A stretch of DNA of 64,000 nt from Weissella hellenica (GTDB lineage Bacteria; Bacillota; Bacilli; Lactobacillales; Lactobacillaceae). The notes under the pieces are model-generated. The model was given only the letters and a program-made list of their open reading frames with translations, made no database searches and was not told where the DNA came from. Where the stretch lies: the NCBI RefSeq assembly GCF_005405545.1, contig NZ_BJEG01000004.1:46549-110548 (forward strand), given 5' to 3'. A program made the position numbers and the translations under genes. Below are positions 35,009 through 44,021 of the stretch, piece by piece (position 1 is the stretch's first letter; each line of letters starts with the position of its first letter).

Positions 35009-35080
35009 GGCTCATTGGTCAAGCGGTTAAGACTCCGGTTTTTCACACCGGCATCCAGGGTTCAACTCCCTGATGAGCTA
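35009..35080 (+). tRNA. tRNA-Glu (anticodon UUC)
   Basis: The cloverleaf is complete: acceptor arms GGCTCAT and ATGAGCT (G1-U72 wobble), D arm with GGTCAAGCGGTTAAGA, anticodon stem CCGGT/ACCGG around the loop TTTTCAC with anticodon TTC, and T arm CAGGG-TTCAACT-CCCTG. The 3' CCA is not encoded. It is a single tRNA gene with its own promoter and terminator. Confidence 0.96.
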
Positions 35081-35086
35081 TCAGTT

Positions 35087-35120
35087 AAAAGGACTAACAA
35101 TAATTGTTAGTCCTTTTTTT
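35087..35120 (+). terminator. Terminator of the tRNA-Glu gene
   Basis: AAAGGACTAACAA and TTGTTAGTCCTTT pair perfectly around TAA, followed by a T run. Confidence 0.85.
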
Positions 35121-35213
35121 ATGCATTAGAAAGACAATCCTGTCTAGTAAAGACTATGATAAAATAGGTCATATATGATTATTAGTCATAAACGATAGGG
35201 GGATAATAAATTT

Positions 35214-37745
35214 ATGGTAGCAGGACAACGTTTGGTAGATATATTTCAACCAACACATTATGATATTTATTTAGATATTAATCGGGCAACAAAAGACATT
35301 GCTGGTACAGTAGCAATTAAAGGGGGTGCTAAGCAGACTGAGATTTTGTTGCACCAAAAATTTATGACAGTACAACAAGTTATGATTGATGATCAAGTTG
35401 TCAGCGCAGTAGTTGATGATGATAGTGAAACAATCGCGTTTACAGCACCACATACTGGTGAAATAACGATTGTCGTTGATTACACAGCACCGTTAACTGA
35501 TACGATGATGGGAATTTATCCATCGTATTATCAAATCAATGGTGAAAAGAAACAATTAATTGGCACGCAATTTGAGACGACAGCTGCTCGGCAAGCATTT
35601 CCAAGTGTTGACGAACCAGCAGCTAAGGCGACTTTTTCACTAGCGATTAAGTATGATGAACAAGTTGGCGAAACGATTATTGCCAATATGCCAGAAGAAA
35701 AAGTGGTTGATGGTGTGCATTATTTCGCTGAAACAGTTAAGATGTCAACTTATTTGGTTGCTTTTGCCTTTGGTGATATGCAAAGTAAATTGACACAAAC
35801 TAATAGTGGTGTCCAAGTGGGTGTCTTTTCAACGAAAGCGCATCAAGCATCTGAATTAAATTTTGCATTAGATATTGCGAAACGTGCAATTGAATTTTTT
35901 GAAGACTATTATCAAACACCATATCCATTGCCACACTCTTGGCAGTTAGCTTTGCCTGATTTTTCGGCAGGTGCAATGGAAAACTGGGGCTTAGTAACAT
36001 ATCGTGAGGCATATTTGGCACTTGATGAGAACAACGCATCATTAGAAATGAAGCAACGTGTCGCAACGGTTATTGCCCATGAATTAGCCCGCCAATGGTT
36101 TGGTGATTTGGTAACGATGCAATGGTGGGATGATCTATGGTTGAACGAGAGTTTTGCTAATATGATGGAATATGTCGCAATTGATGCATTGGAACCTGAC
36201 TGGCATATTTGGGAATTATTCCAAACATCAGAAGCCGCAGCAGCGTTACAGCGTGATGCGACCGATGGTGTTCAATCTGTCCATGTCCAAGTTGAAGAGC
36301 CTGCAGAAATTGATGCCATTTTCGATGGCGCAATTGTGTATGCAAAAGGATCACGCATGTTGGTCATGGTTCGTGCTTTGATTGGGGATGATGCTTTACG
36401 TCGCGGCTTGAAAGCATATTTTGAAGCTCATCAATATGGTAATGCACGTGGTGCTGACTTATGGGCCGCACTTGGTCAAGCAGCTGGAATTGATTTGACT
36501 ACAATGATGAACACTTGGCTAGAACAGCCAGGCTATCCAGTATTAACAGTTGAAGTGGTTGCTGGTCAATTGCAATTAAGTCAACAACAATTCTTTATTG
36601 GGGATGGTGTTGATCAAGATCGTCAATGGCAAATCCCTTTGAATAGTAACTATACAGATGTACAAGAATTAATGGTGACAAATAAGGTGGTGCTAGGTGA
36701 TTACAAGACAATGCGCCAACAGGCAGGCGCACCATTCCGCTTGAATGTTGGTAATACTGCACATTTTATTGTTAATTATGCACCGGATTTATTGCAGGAA
36801 ATTTTGGCTGACATTGATAATCTAGATGCGATTACACAGTTACAACTATTACAGGATTTGCGCTTGCTCGCTGAGGGATGTCAGATTTCATATGCGGTTA
36901 TTGTACCGTTGTTACGCAGCTTTGCTAACAGCCATTCGGGTGTTGTGAATACAGCACTATACCAGGTTGTTAACAATTTGAAGAAGTTCGTCATGACGGG
37001 TACAGAAGCAGAAAATCAATTGCAACAATTAGTTAATCAGTTAAGTGCTGATCAATTTACACGCTTAGGATGGCAAGGTCAGTCTGATGAAACAGTCGCT
37101 GATCAAGTAAGTCGACCGGTTATTGTAGATGCAGCCTTATATGCCAAAAATGCAGTAGCGGTTAGTTCAGCTCATGAATTAGTCGTTACAAATCGTACAG
37201 CATTGGTTGCATTACCAGCTGATGTCCGTGCAGATATTTTGGCTAATGAAGTGAAACGTTATGGTGATCGTGCTTTGTTTGATCAATTATTATCAGATTA
37301 TCAAACAACAGCTGATGGTGGCTATCAACGTGATATTATGGTGGCTTTGACAAAAACTAAGGATGTTACCTTTATCAAGGAAATTATCTCTTACTTCAAA
37401 AATAGTGACGTGATTAAGCCACAAGATTTGCGTGGCTGGTACAGAGGTATTCTAAGTAATGATCAAGGGCAACAATTAGCTTGGGACTGGTTACGCGATG
37501 AATGGACATGGCTTGAAAAGACAGTTGGTGGTGATATGGAGTTTACAACATATATTACCGTGACTGCAGCTGTATTCAAGACAGGGAAAAGACTAGCCGA
37601 ATTTAAAGCTTTCTTTGAACCAAAGATAGACACCCCAGGGTTAGGGCGTGAAATCACAATGGATGTGAATGTTATTGCAGGTCGTGTGGATTTGATTACT
37701 GATGAAAAAACAGCTGTGCATCAGGCAATTAGTAAAGCACTATAA
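35214..37745 (+). CDS. pepN: Aminopeptidase N (PepN) with a changed zinc site
   Basis: PepN is the main general aminopeptidase of lactic acid bacteria, a cytosolic M1 zinc enzyme that trims peptides. The 843-residue length and domain order are normal: QFETTAARQAFPSVDEPAAK (about 121-140), the exopeptidase motif GAMENWG (about 253-259), and the zinc region followed by LWLNESFAN with the third ligand Glu312. The HEXXH motif, however, reads HELAR (residues 289-293): the codon at 36090-36092 is CGC (Arg) where His (CAC or CAT) is expected, a one-base change. Loss of this zinc ligand should abolish or strongly reduce activity. Everything else in the frame is intact, so the change is recent, functional in some new way, or a base-call error. 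It is followed 19 bases later by a HAD gene. Confidence 0.9.
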   Translation: MVAGQRLVDIFQPTHYDIYLDINRATKDIAGTVAIKGGAKQTEILLHQKFMTVQQVMIDDQVVSAVVDDDSETIAFTAPHTGEITIVVDYTAPLTDTMMGIYPSYYQINGEKKQLIGTQFETTAARQAFPSVDEPAAKATFSLAIKYDEQVGETIIANMPEEKVVDGVHYFAETVKMSTYLVAFAFGDMQSKLTQTNSGVQVGVFSTKAHQASELNFALDIAKRAIEFFEDYYQTPYPLPHSWQLALPDFSAGAMENWGLVTYREAYLALDENNASLEMKQRVATVIAHELARQWFGDLVTMQWWDDLWLNESFANMMEYVAIDALEPDWHIWELFQTSEAAAALQRDATDGVQSVHVQVEEPAEIDAIFDGAIVYAKGSRMLVMVRALIGDDALRRGLKAYFEAHQYGNARGADLWAALGQAAGIDLTTMMNTWLEQPGYPVLTVEVVAGQLQLSQQQFFIGDGVDQDRQWQIPLNSNYTDVQELMVTNKVVLGDYKTMRQQAGAPFRLNVGNTAHFIVNYAPDLLQEILADIDNLDAITQLQLLQDLRLLAEGCQISYAVIVPLLRSFANSHSGVVNTALYQVVNNLKKFVMTGTEAENQLQQLVNQLSADQFTRLGWQGQSDETVADQVSRPVIVDAALYAKNAVAVSSAHELVVTNRTALVALPADVRADILANEVKRYGDRALFDQLLSDYQTTADGGYQRDIMVALTKTKDVTFIKEIISYFKNSDVIKPQDLRGWYRGILSNDQGQQLAWDWLRDEWTWLEKTVGGDMEFTTYITVTAAVFKTGKRLAEFKAFFEPKIDTPGLGREITMDVNVIAGRVDLITDEKTAVHQAISKAL

Positions 37746-37764
37746 CTAACAAGGAGAAGTTAAT

Positions 37765-38574
37765 ATGACGCGTTTATTTGTAAGTGATTTAGATCAAACA
37801 TTTTTGGATGGCAAACGTCATTTCAATAAACCACGATTTGAGGCTCTTTTAGATGATTTAGCAGCAAACGGTGATCAATTTGCGATTGCCACTGGTCGTG
37901 ATGAAAAGTGGGTTAAAAATAAATTTGGCAAGCTAGCGGATCGTGTTCACCTCGTAACTGGGAATGGTGCAACATGGCGAGTTAATGGTTCTGAAATATT
38001 GCATGAACGAAATATTGATATGGCAGTGTTACCAAAATTGGAGACATTGTTATTGCGACCAGAATTTTCAGCTATCCGTGTGATTGCTTTTTCAGCTAAT
38101 AATATGTATCAATTATCTGGATTAGAGGATGATACAGATGGCATTAAAGCAGATGTTACCCAAACCTATCCAAATATTATTGTTGTTGATCATTTAGCAG
38201 ATATTAACGAACCATTAGTCAGTGTTACTGGCGTATTTTCATCAGCGAATGCGCAAGCGGTTATTGACGTTGTAGATAATGATCACCTACCATTACATGT
38301 GACTACCTCAGGTTACGGTACTGTAGATATTTTGGCAGCTGGCGTTAATAAAGCAACCAGTTTGGCTAAGCTGATAAGACAAATCAATATTAAACCAGCG
38401 GATTTGCTGGTCTTTGGCGATGGTATGAACGACTTAGAAATGATGCAACTGGCAGGTCAAACTTATATTATGCCAAATTCTGATGAACGGTTATTTGGTC
38501 GAGGTTACCATGTGGTTGCAAATGATAATGATCACGATGGTGTGTTAGCTGAAATCGAAAAAATCATCGCATAA
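37765..38574 (+). CDS. Cof-type HAD-IIB phosphatase
   Basis: A 269-residue HAD hydrolase of the Cof class. Motif I is VSDLDQTFLDG (about 5-15), motif II ATGRDEKW, motif III lysine in GVNKATSLAKL and motif IV VFGDGMNDLEMMQLAG (about 215-230). Motif I has Q at the fourth place (DLDQT), a tolerated variant. It lies just after pepN with AAGGAG and is probably co-transcribed with it. The substrate is unknown. The protein at 53199 has the same GYGTVDIL/GFGTVDILA element and looks closer to it than the one at 29185. Confidence 0.9.
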   Translation: MTRLFVSDLDQTFLDGKRHFNKPRFEALLDDLAANGDQFAIATGRDEKWVKNKFGKLADRVHLVTGNGATWRVNGSEILHERNIDMAVLPKLETLLLRPEFSAIRVIAFSANNMYQLSGLEDDTDGIKADVTQTYPNIIVVDHLADINEPLVSVTGVFSSANAQAVIDVVDNDHLPLHVTTSGYGTVDILAAGVNKATSLAKLIRQINIKPADLLVFGDGMNDLEMMQLAGQTYIMPNSDERLFGRGYHVVANDNDHDGVLAEIEKIIA

Positions 38575-38654
38575 TAAAAAGAAAGCGAGATAAAAGTCAT
38601 TTGCAGCCAGTGTGTAACTTGCATGACATGGAGGCTGCAGACTTTTGAAACGCA

Positions 38655-38739
38655 TTTATACTGTAAAAATTTTAGACGCATAATTAATACATTTTTAACT
38701 AAAAAAGTTAGGACGTCTTCATTTGTCCTAACTTTTTTT
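38655..38739 (-). repeat. Dispersed hairpin-tail repeat, copy C
   Basis: Read on the minus strand: GTTAGGACA...GTCCTAAC hairpin, TTTTTTAG, then TTAAAAATGTATTAATTATG and a tail to AGTATAAA. Beyond the tail (38590-38650) is an extra hairpin, TGCAGCC/GGCTGCA, that copy B lacks. It also serves as terminator behind the HAD gene. Confidence 0.7.
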
Positions 38740-38830
38740 ATAGAATGTTAAGTTTGTTGACAATGACTTTTGAATAGCGTAAACTAGCCAATAATTATGG
38801 TAGCATAAGCAAGTGCTCGGAGGAGTGTAA

Positions 38831-40816
38831 ATGGCATATTTAGAATTAAGAGATATTCAAAAATCTTATTATTTAGGTAAAGAGAAATTTCCTGTTTTAA
38901 AGGGAATTGACTTGGATTTTGAGTTAGGCGAGTTTGTCTCGATCTTAGGTGAATCCGGTGGTGGTAAGTCTACCTTGATGAATATTATTGGTGGTTTAGA
39001 TCGTGAATTTGACGGTTCAGTTACGATCGAAGGAAAAACTTTAGACCATCGTTTAGAAAATCAATTAGATGCATACCGTCGGGGGACTATTGGTTATATT
39101 TATCAATCATACAACTTGATTAGTCATTTAACGGTATTGGAAAATGTGTTGGTCTCATTAGAAATGACAACACTCTCACAGACTGAAAAAACGAAACGGG
39201 CAACTGAATTGTTGCAACGAGTTGGCTTAGGTGAACAAATTCGTAAGCATCCTAATCAATTATCTGGTGGTCAAAAGCAACGTGTTGCGATTGCACGAGC
39301 ATTAGCTTCAGACCCACAAGTCATTATTGCTGATGAGCCAACAGGGGCTTTGGATGCAGAGAATACAGCAGATGTTTTAGAAATTTTAAATGAAATTGCT
39401 GCAGAAGGTCGGTTAGTTATCGCGGTAACCCATTCACAAGATGTTGCTGATCATGGGACTCGGATTGTGCACTTGGCAGATGGAAAAATTGATAATAATC
39501 AACGTTTGCGTGAACCATTTGCGTTACCTGAAAATGTTGAAAGACTATCTGATCGACCATTGCCGGCAAGTTCCTCATATCGAAATGCATATAAACACCT
39601 AACCTTTAGTTTTTGGCGTAATTCATTAATTATGTTGGGAACAGCGATTGGATTATTTGCTGTTATGCTATTTTCTGGTTTGGGGAATGGTGTTAAAGCT
39701 TACATTAACGATCAAGTTAATTCATTAGCTAACCCAACGGCAATTACGGTTACACGTTATCAAGAAGATGATGGCAATGGTGGTGTTGGTCAAGCGACTG
39801 CCGGTGCAGGTGGGGTTGATATTGAGAAAACAACGATTTCAAACCAGCAAATGAAACAAATTCGTCAGACTAAAGGTGCTAAAGGTGTCCAACCAGGGTA
39901 TCAATTAGCAGGCGTTAAAGGAAAGCTAGACGATAAAGATTATAACTTAGGGACCGTACAAACTTGGTCCGCAACGTATCAAAAGAAACTTGTTAAGGTA
40001 GGTCATGTGCCTGGCAAGGATGAAATTTTGGTTGATAAGAAAACTGTTGCAAAGCAATTTGATAAAAAAGATTGGCAATCAATTGTCGGTAAGCATATTA
40101 ATGTGACTTGGGTGACGGTTAAAGATGACGGTCAAACACCAGTGACAATTAATAAAGATTTGAAAATTTCTGGTGTGATCGATGCTGGCCAGGCCGGAAC
40201 AGCTAATGTTGTTGATGCTAAAACAGTTAAAGATGCGTATGAGCAAAATGGTGCAGCAACTAATCCATTATTTGCAACAGTTCGTGTGAAAGATGCTGAT
40301 GCTGTTAAGCCGTTCCAAAAAGCAGTGCAAAACATTAAGAATAGTGATGGCAAGCGCGCATTTTCTGCGATAACAGTTGGTTCAATTCTGGATACAATAA
40401 ATACGATTGTGTCATTGGCAACTAATGTGTTAGCAGCGATTGCTGCAATTTCATTAATTGTCTCAGCGTTGATGATTATTGTGACGATGTTTATGTCTGT
40501 TTCAGAACGTACTAAAGAAATTGGAATTCTACGTGCTTTGGGTGAAAGAAAAAAAGACGTTCGTCGCTTATTTACTTCAGAATCAGTATTGATTGGTTTG
40601 GCAAGTTTTGTCTTAGCAGTTGTATTGGCCTTTGTAGTAGGAGGCATATTGAATCATGCATTGTACAAAATCGCATCGTTTAATATGATTCAAATTTCAC
40701 TTGGAAATATTTTGGTCACGTTAATCTTGGCCTTGATTATTTCATTCCTAGCAGCATTGTTACCTGCTCGTCGGGCAGCTAAATTAAATCCAATTGCTGC
40801 TTTGTCTGCAGATTAA
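38831..40816 (+). CDS. MacB-like ABC transporter, ATPase fused to FtsX-type permease
   Basis: A 661-residue fusion. Residues 1-230 are an ABC ATPase with Walker A GESGGGKST (about 40-48), signature LSGGQKQR (about 144-151) and Walker B IIADEPTGALD. A first membrane helix (SLIMLGTAIGLFAVMLFSGL) comes next, followed by an extracellular MacB-type domain (about 290-510), and then three helices of an FtsX domain with VSERTKEIGILRALGERKKD (about 559-578). Such proteins work as mechanotransmission pumps that expel peptides, toxins or lipoproteins rather than as ordinary channels. No partner gene or peptide is beside it, so the substrate is open. The ribosome site is GGAGGAG. Confidence 0.88.
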   Translation: MAYLELRDIQKSYYLGKEKFPVLKGIDLDFELGEFVSILGESGGGKSTLMNIIGGLDREFDGSVTIEGKTLDHRLENQLDAYRRGTIGYIYQSYNLISHLTVLENVLVSLEMTTLSQTEKTKRATELLQRVGLGEQIRKHPNQLSGGQKQRVAIARALASDPQVIIADEPTGALDAENTADVLEILNEIAAEGRLVIAVTHSQDVADHGTRIVHLADGKIDNNQRLREPFALPENVERLSDRPLPASSSYRNAYKHLTFSFWRNSLIMLGTAIGLFAVMLFSGLGNGVKAYINDQVNSLANPTAITVTRYQEDDGNGGVGQATAGAGGVDIEKTTISNQQMKQIRQTKGAKGVQPGYQLAGVKGKLDDKDYNLGTVQTWSATYQKKLVKVGHVPGKDEILVDKKTVAKQFDKKDWQSIVGKHINVTWVTVKDDGQTPVTINKDLKISGVIDAGQAGTANVVDAKTVKDAYEQNGAATNPLFATVRVKDADAVKPFQKAVQNIKNSDGKRAFSAITVGSILDTINTIVSLATNVLAAIAAISLIVSALMIIVTMFMSVSERTKEIGILRALGERKKDVRRLFTSESVLIGLASFVLAVVLAFVVGGILNHALYKIASFNMIQISLGNILVTLILALIISFLAALLPARRAAKLNPIAALSAD

Positions 40817-40840
40817 TTAAATCGCTGTATGTGATATACG

Positions 40841-40885
40841 AAAAGTGCCCAGCTATCATTTTGAAATGATAGCTGGGCATTTTTT
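40841..40885 (+). terminator. Terminator of the MacB-like gene
   Basis: TGCCCAGCTATCATTT and AAATGATAGCTGGGCA form a perfect 16-base stem with a TG loop, followed by TTTTTT. Confidence 0.85.
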
Positions 40886-40959
40886 AATATACTTGAACTA
40901 TCGGGATGTGATAATTGAACTTAGTCAATGCTTTTTGTGGAAGAGATGACTAGAAAAAT

Positions 40960-40971
40960 CGGTATAGACCG
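40960..40971 (+). promoter_or_regulatory. Candidate NagR operator upstream of nagA
   Basis: CGGTATAGACCG is a palindrome (one central mismatch) that resembles the dre site of the NagR/YvoA/DasR regulators, with core GGTCTAGACC. It is 80 bases before nagA, whose neighbour is a NagR-like gene. Confidence 0.55.
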
Positions 40972-41051
40972 TGTAAACTTAGAGACGATTAGAAATGAAT
41001 TTCAGACGGCCATCATCCGCTTGTGTCATTGAATGAATAAGGGGAATAATC

Positions 41052-42227
41052 ATGAGTAAAGTATTAACACACGCAACTATTTATACAGGAAATGATAATC
41101 AACCGATACTAAAAGATGCTTATATACGGTTTGATAAGCAGATTGAGGCGATTGGCACGATGGCAGAATTAATAATTAGTGCGAATGATCAAATTATTCG
41201 CGCTGATCGTCAAGTGATTGTGCCTGGCTTCATTGATGTGCATACACATGGTGCATATGGATTTGACACAATGGACGGTAATGCTCAGGATGTCGTCAAT
41301 ATGGTTCATGGACAAATTTCAGAGGGAATTACATCCGTTTTTCCAACGACGATGACCCAATCTGTAGAAAATATTTCAAATGCAATGGTGGCAATTAATG
41401 AAGCTGCTAACCAAGAACCCGCTATTGTGGGGGTTCATTTGGAAGGACCTTTTATTAATCCTCATTTTAAGGGTGCACAACCAGAACAACATATTATTGC
41501 GCCTAGTCAAGAATTAGTGCAAAAATGGCATGAATTATCAGGTAATCGTGTGCGTCTGATTACTTATGCACCAGAACAAGCAGCAAATGTCGCTGATTTT
41601 GAAAACTATTTAGCTGAACATAATATTATTGGTTCAATTGGGCATTCCAATGCAACGCGCGAATTTTTACAGCAATATTCAAAAGCTAGCCATATAACAC
41701 ATTTGTATAATGCACAACGGCCAATGGCACATCGTGAACCAGGTGTGACGGGGCATGCGATGTTAGAGGATAATATTCGAACAGAGTTGATTGTTGACGG
41801 GTTCCATGTGTATCCTGATATGGTTAACCTTGCTTACAAATTAAAGTCAGCAAAGCGAATTGATTTGATTACAGATTCGATGCGTGCTAAAGGACTAGGT
41901 GATGGTGAGTCTGAACTAGGTGGTCAAAAGGTTTGGGTTAAAGATAAGCAAGCCCGGTTAGCTGATGGTACCTTAGCAGGATCGGTATTGGAGTTCGATG
42001 ATGCATTCCGAAATATGATGGCCTTTACAGGTGCGACAGTCCATGAAGCAATTCAAATGGCGTCAGTTAATCAAGCTGTTGAATTTGGGTTAACGACTAA
42101 AGGTACCTTAGCGGTTGGTAAGGATGCTGATTTAAATATCTTTAGTGCTGATTTTTCTGAATTAACGGCAACTTATAGTATGGGACGCCGTTTTTCCAAA
42201 CAAGACGGTGTTCAAATAAAGGAGTAA
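41052..42227 (+). CDS. nagA: N-acetylglucosamine-6-phosphate deacetylase
   Basis: NagA removes acetate from GlcNAc-6-phosphate, which feeds amino sugars into glycolysis and wall synthesis. The 391-residue product has HTHGAYGFDTMDG (about 58-70), HLEGPFINPHFKGAQ with the metal ligand Glu (about 131-145), IGHSNATREF, HLYNAQRPMAHREPG and LITDSMRAKGLGDG with the catalytic Asp (about 274-287). It lies five bases before the GntR-type regulator gene, the usual nagA-nagR pair; nagB is not in the window. Confidence 0.95.
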   Translation: MSKVLTHATIYTGNDNQPILKDAYIRFDKQIEAIGTMAELIISANDQIIRADRQVIVPGFIDVHTHGAYGFDTMDGNAQDVVNMVHGQISEGITSVFPTTMTQSVENISNAMVAINEAANQEPAIVGVHLEGPFINPHFKGAQPEQHIIAPSQELVQKWHELSGNRVRLITYAPEQAANVADFENYLAEHNIIGSIGHSNATREFLQQYSKASHITHLYNAQRPMAHREPGVTGHAMLEDNIRTELIVDGFHVYPDMVNLAYKLKSAKRIDLITDSMRAKGLGDGESELGGQKVWVKDKQARLADGTLAGSVLEFDDAFRNMMAFTGATVHEAIQMASVNQAVEFGLTTKGTLAVGKDADLNIFSADFSELTATYSMGRRFSKQDGVQIKE

Positions 42228-42232
42228 AGAAG

Positions 42233-42937
42233 ATGGGTTCTCCGGTATATATTCAAATTCATGATGAGATTCATGAAGCAATTGATGCAGGTCGTTGGGT
42301 TCCAGGTGATCGGATTCCTGCAGAACGAGAATTGGCTGATCAGTTTGGTGTTTCACGAATGACGTTACGTCAAGCAATTATGCTATTAGTTGATGAGGGT
42401 ATTTTAGAGCGCCGGGTTGGTTCAGGAACTTTTGTATCAGAACAAAAGGTACAGGAGCATTTAAATGGCATTACGTCATTTACTGATTTAATGGCAGATG
42501 CTGGTAAACAAGCAACCTCTAAGGCCGTTAGTTTCCATATTGGTCGTGCATCAAATTCTGAACAAGAACAGTTATTGTTAAATGAAAATGATCGAGTGCT
42601 CCGTATGGAACGTGTGCGGTATGGGGATGGTGAACCGATTGCATTTGAGGTGGCAGCGATTCCTGAATCATTAGTGACAGGATTATCACGCCAAGCATTG
42701 ACGGATTCATTATATCGTACGTTAGCTAAAGAACGTGGCTTGAAAATTGGTCGAGCAAAACAGGTTGTGACAGCAGCAGCAGTTAAAGAGCGGGTATCCG
42801 AGTATTTAGCCATTAAACGTGGTGACCCTGTTTTGGTATTGCGACAAATCACTTACGATGCAAAAGATGTGCCATTTGAATATGTGCAAACGCAGTATGT
42901 TGGGTCACGTTTTGAGTTTTACATGGAAAAATCATAA
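42233..42937 (+). CDS. nagR: GntR/HutC family regulator, NagR-like
   Basis: A 234-residue repressor with an N-terminal winged helix-turn-helix (YIQIHDEIHEAIDAGRWVPG, then IPAERELADQFGVSRMTLRQ and GSGTFV) and a C-terminal UTRA effector domain (about 85-230) with RMERVRYGDGEPIAFEVAAIP and DVPFEYVQTQYVGSRFEFY. This is the architecture of NagR/YvoA, which senses GlcN-6-P or GlcNAc-6-P. It is co-transcribed with nagA, and a dre-like palindrome lies upstream of the pair. Confidence 0.88.
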   Translation: MGSPVYIQIHDEIHEAIDAGRWVPGDRIPAERELADQFGVSRMTLRQAIMLLVDEGILERRVGSGTFVSEQKVQEHLNGITSFTDLMADAGKQATSKAVSFHIGRASNSEQEQLLLNENDRVLRMERVRYGDGEPIAFEVAAIPESLVTGLSRQALTDSLYRTLAKERGLKIGRAKQVVTAAAVKERVSEYLAIKRGDPVLVLRQITYDAKDVPFEYVQTQYVGSRFEFYMEKS

Positions 42938-42956
42938 GCACTAAAGTAACTAATCC

Positions 42957-42985
42957 TTGTGTATTATTCAGTAATTTGATAAAAT
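42957..42985 (+). promoter_or_regulatory. Promoter of rpsD
   Basis: TTGTGT (42957-42962) and TAAAAT (42980-42985) are 17 bases apart, with an extended TGA before the -10. Confidence 0.6.
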
Positions 42986-42994
42986 GTTTGAAGT

Positions 42995-43125
42995 GTTGAA
43001 AACTGCAGCGGGTTGTCCGCAAGCTCGTCAACAATTTACCGACCCGTTTCAGTAATGGCGGAGAACACACCAGTAACTGCGCTGCAGCAGCGAACGTTTG
43101 GGTAAATTGCACGAATGTGAGGCAA
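42995..43125 (+). promoter_or_regulatory. Structured rpsD leader, probable S4 autoregulatory element
   Basis: The leader of about 180 bases is much richer in GC than its surroundings and has long-range pairing: CTGCAGCG (43003-43010) with CGCTGCAG (43080-43087), and CAATTTACC (43032-43040) with GGTAAATTG (43101-43109). A competing local hairpin GCGG-GTTGT-CCGC (43008-43020) overlaps the first arm. S4 is known to repress its own mRNA in Bacillus through a leader structure; that this is the same kind of element is inference. Confidence 0.6.
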
Positions 43126-43170
43126 CTCTCTAGAATTCAACAAAATAAAAATTCTGGAGGACATTTTAAT

Positions 43171-43782
43171 ATGTCACGTTATACTGGTCCTAAGTACCGT
43201 TTGTCACGTCGTCTAGGCGTTTCATTGTCAAGTACTGGAAAAGAACTTGCTCGTCGTAACTACGCACCTGGTGATCACGGTGCCGGACGTCGTTCAAAGC
43301 CATCTGATTATGGTATTCAATTAGCTGAAAAGCAAAAGGTTCGTTTTACTTACGGTTTGACTGAACGTCAATTCCACAACTTGTTCTTGAAGGCAGGTAA
43401 GGTTCGTAAGGGTACTCACGGTGATAACTTTATGTCATTGCTAGAGCGTCGTTTGGACAACCTTGTTTACCGTCTAGGTTTGGCAACTACTCGCCAACAA
43501 GCACGTCAACTTGTAAACCACGGCCACGTTTTGGTTGATGGTAAGCGTGTTGATATTCCTTCATACGAAGTTAGTGTTGGACAAGAAATTTCAATTCGTG
43601 AGAAGTCACAAAAGAATGTTTACATCCAAGCTGCTGTTGAAGCACAAGCTGGAACTCTACCATTCGTTGAGTTTGATAAGGATGCATTAAAGGGAACTTT
43701 GGTTCGCGAACCAGAGCGTGCTGAATTGGATCACGAGTACAACGAATCACTAATCGTTGAGTACTACAACCGTATTGGATAA
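43171..43782 (+). CDS. rpsD: Ribosomal protein S4
   Basis: S4 is a primary 16S rRNA-binding protein of the small subunit. The 203-residue product starts [20 protein letters not shown] and contains the S4 RNA-binding domain ([44 protein letters not shown], about 91-134). It is the cysteine-free, zinc-independent form. The ATG at 43171 follows TGGAGG; a frame to 43117 runs back into the leader and is not real. It is monocistronic with a terminator behind it. Confidence 0.97.
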   Translation: MSRYTGPKYRLSRRLGVSLSSTGKELARRNYAPGDHGAGRRSKPSDYGIQLAEKQKVRFTYGLTERQFHNLFLKAGKVRKGTHGDNFMSLLERRLDNLVYRLGLATTRQQARQLVNHGHVLVDGKRVDIPSYEVSVGQEISIREKSQKNVYIQAAVEAQAGTLPFVEFDKDALKGTLVREPERAELDHEYNESLIVEYYNRIG

Positions 43783-43818
43783 TTTTAATTATTACATCGG
43801 TATGTGGTTTAACGATAC

Positions 43819-43852
43819 AAAAAAGCTAAGACATTTGTCTTGGCTTTTTTTG
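43819..43852 (+). terminator. Terminator of rpsD
   Basis: AAAAAAGCTAAGACA and TGTCTTGGCTTTTTT pair (one G-U), with a T tail. Confidence 0.85.
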
Positions 43853-44021
43853 TATATCAGGTAATATGTAAAATAAAAAGTTAAAAAATGTTAAAGAACA
43901 ACAAATAAACACTAAACCGTATTAAAAAACAACATGAATGGTGCGTCACGTGGTACGCTAAGCATATTAGAATTCCCGAAAGTTAGGAGTATGGTGACAA
44001 TAGTTCACCAGATAAAAGAGT

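Noticed and set aside
40132..40647. A 171-codon open frame on the minus strand inside the MacB-like gene
   Set aside because: It is antisense to a well-conserved membrane domain, has a composition that mirrors it, no ribosome site and no family likeness.
42370..42852. A 160-codon open frame on the minus strand inside the nagR-like gene
   Set aside because: It is a shadow of the UTRA domain coding frame with no start signal and no recognisable domain.
42849..43112. An 87-codon minus-strand frame upstream of rpsD
   Set aside because: The region is better explained as the structured rpsD leader; no ribosome site is present.
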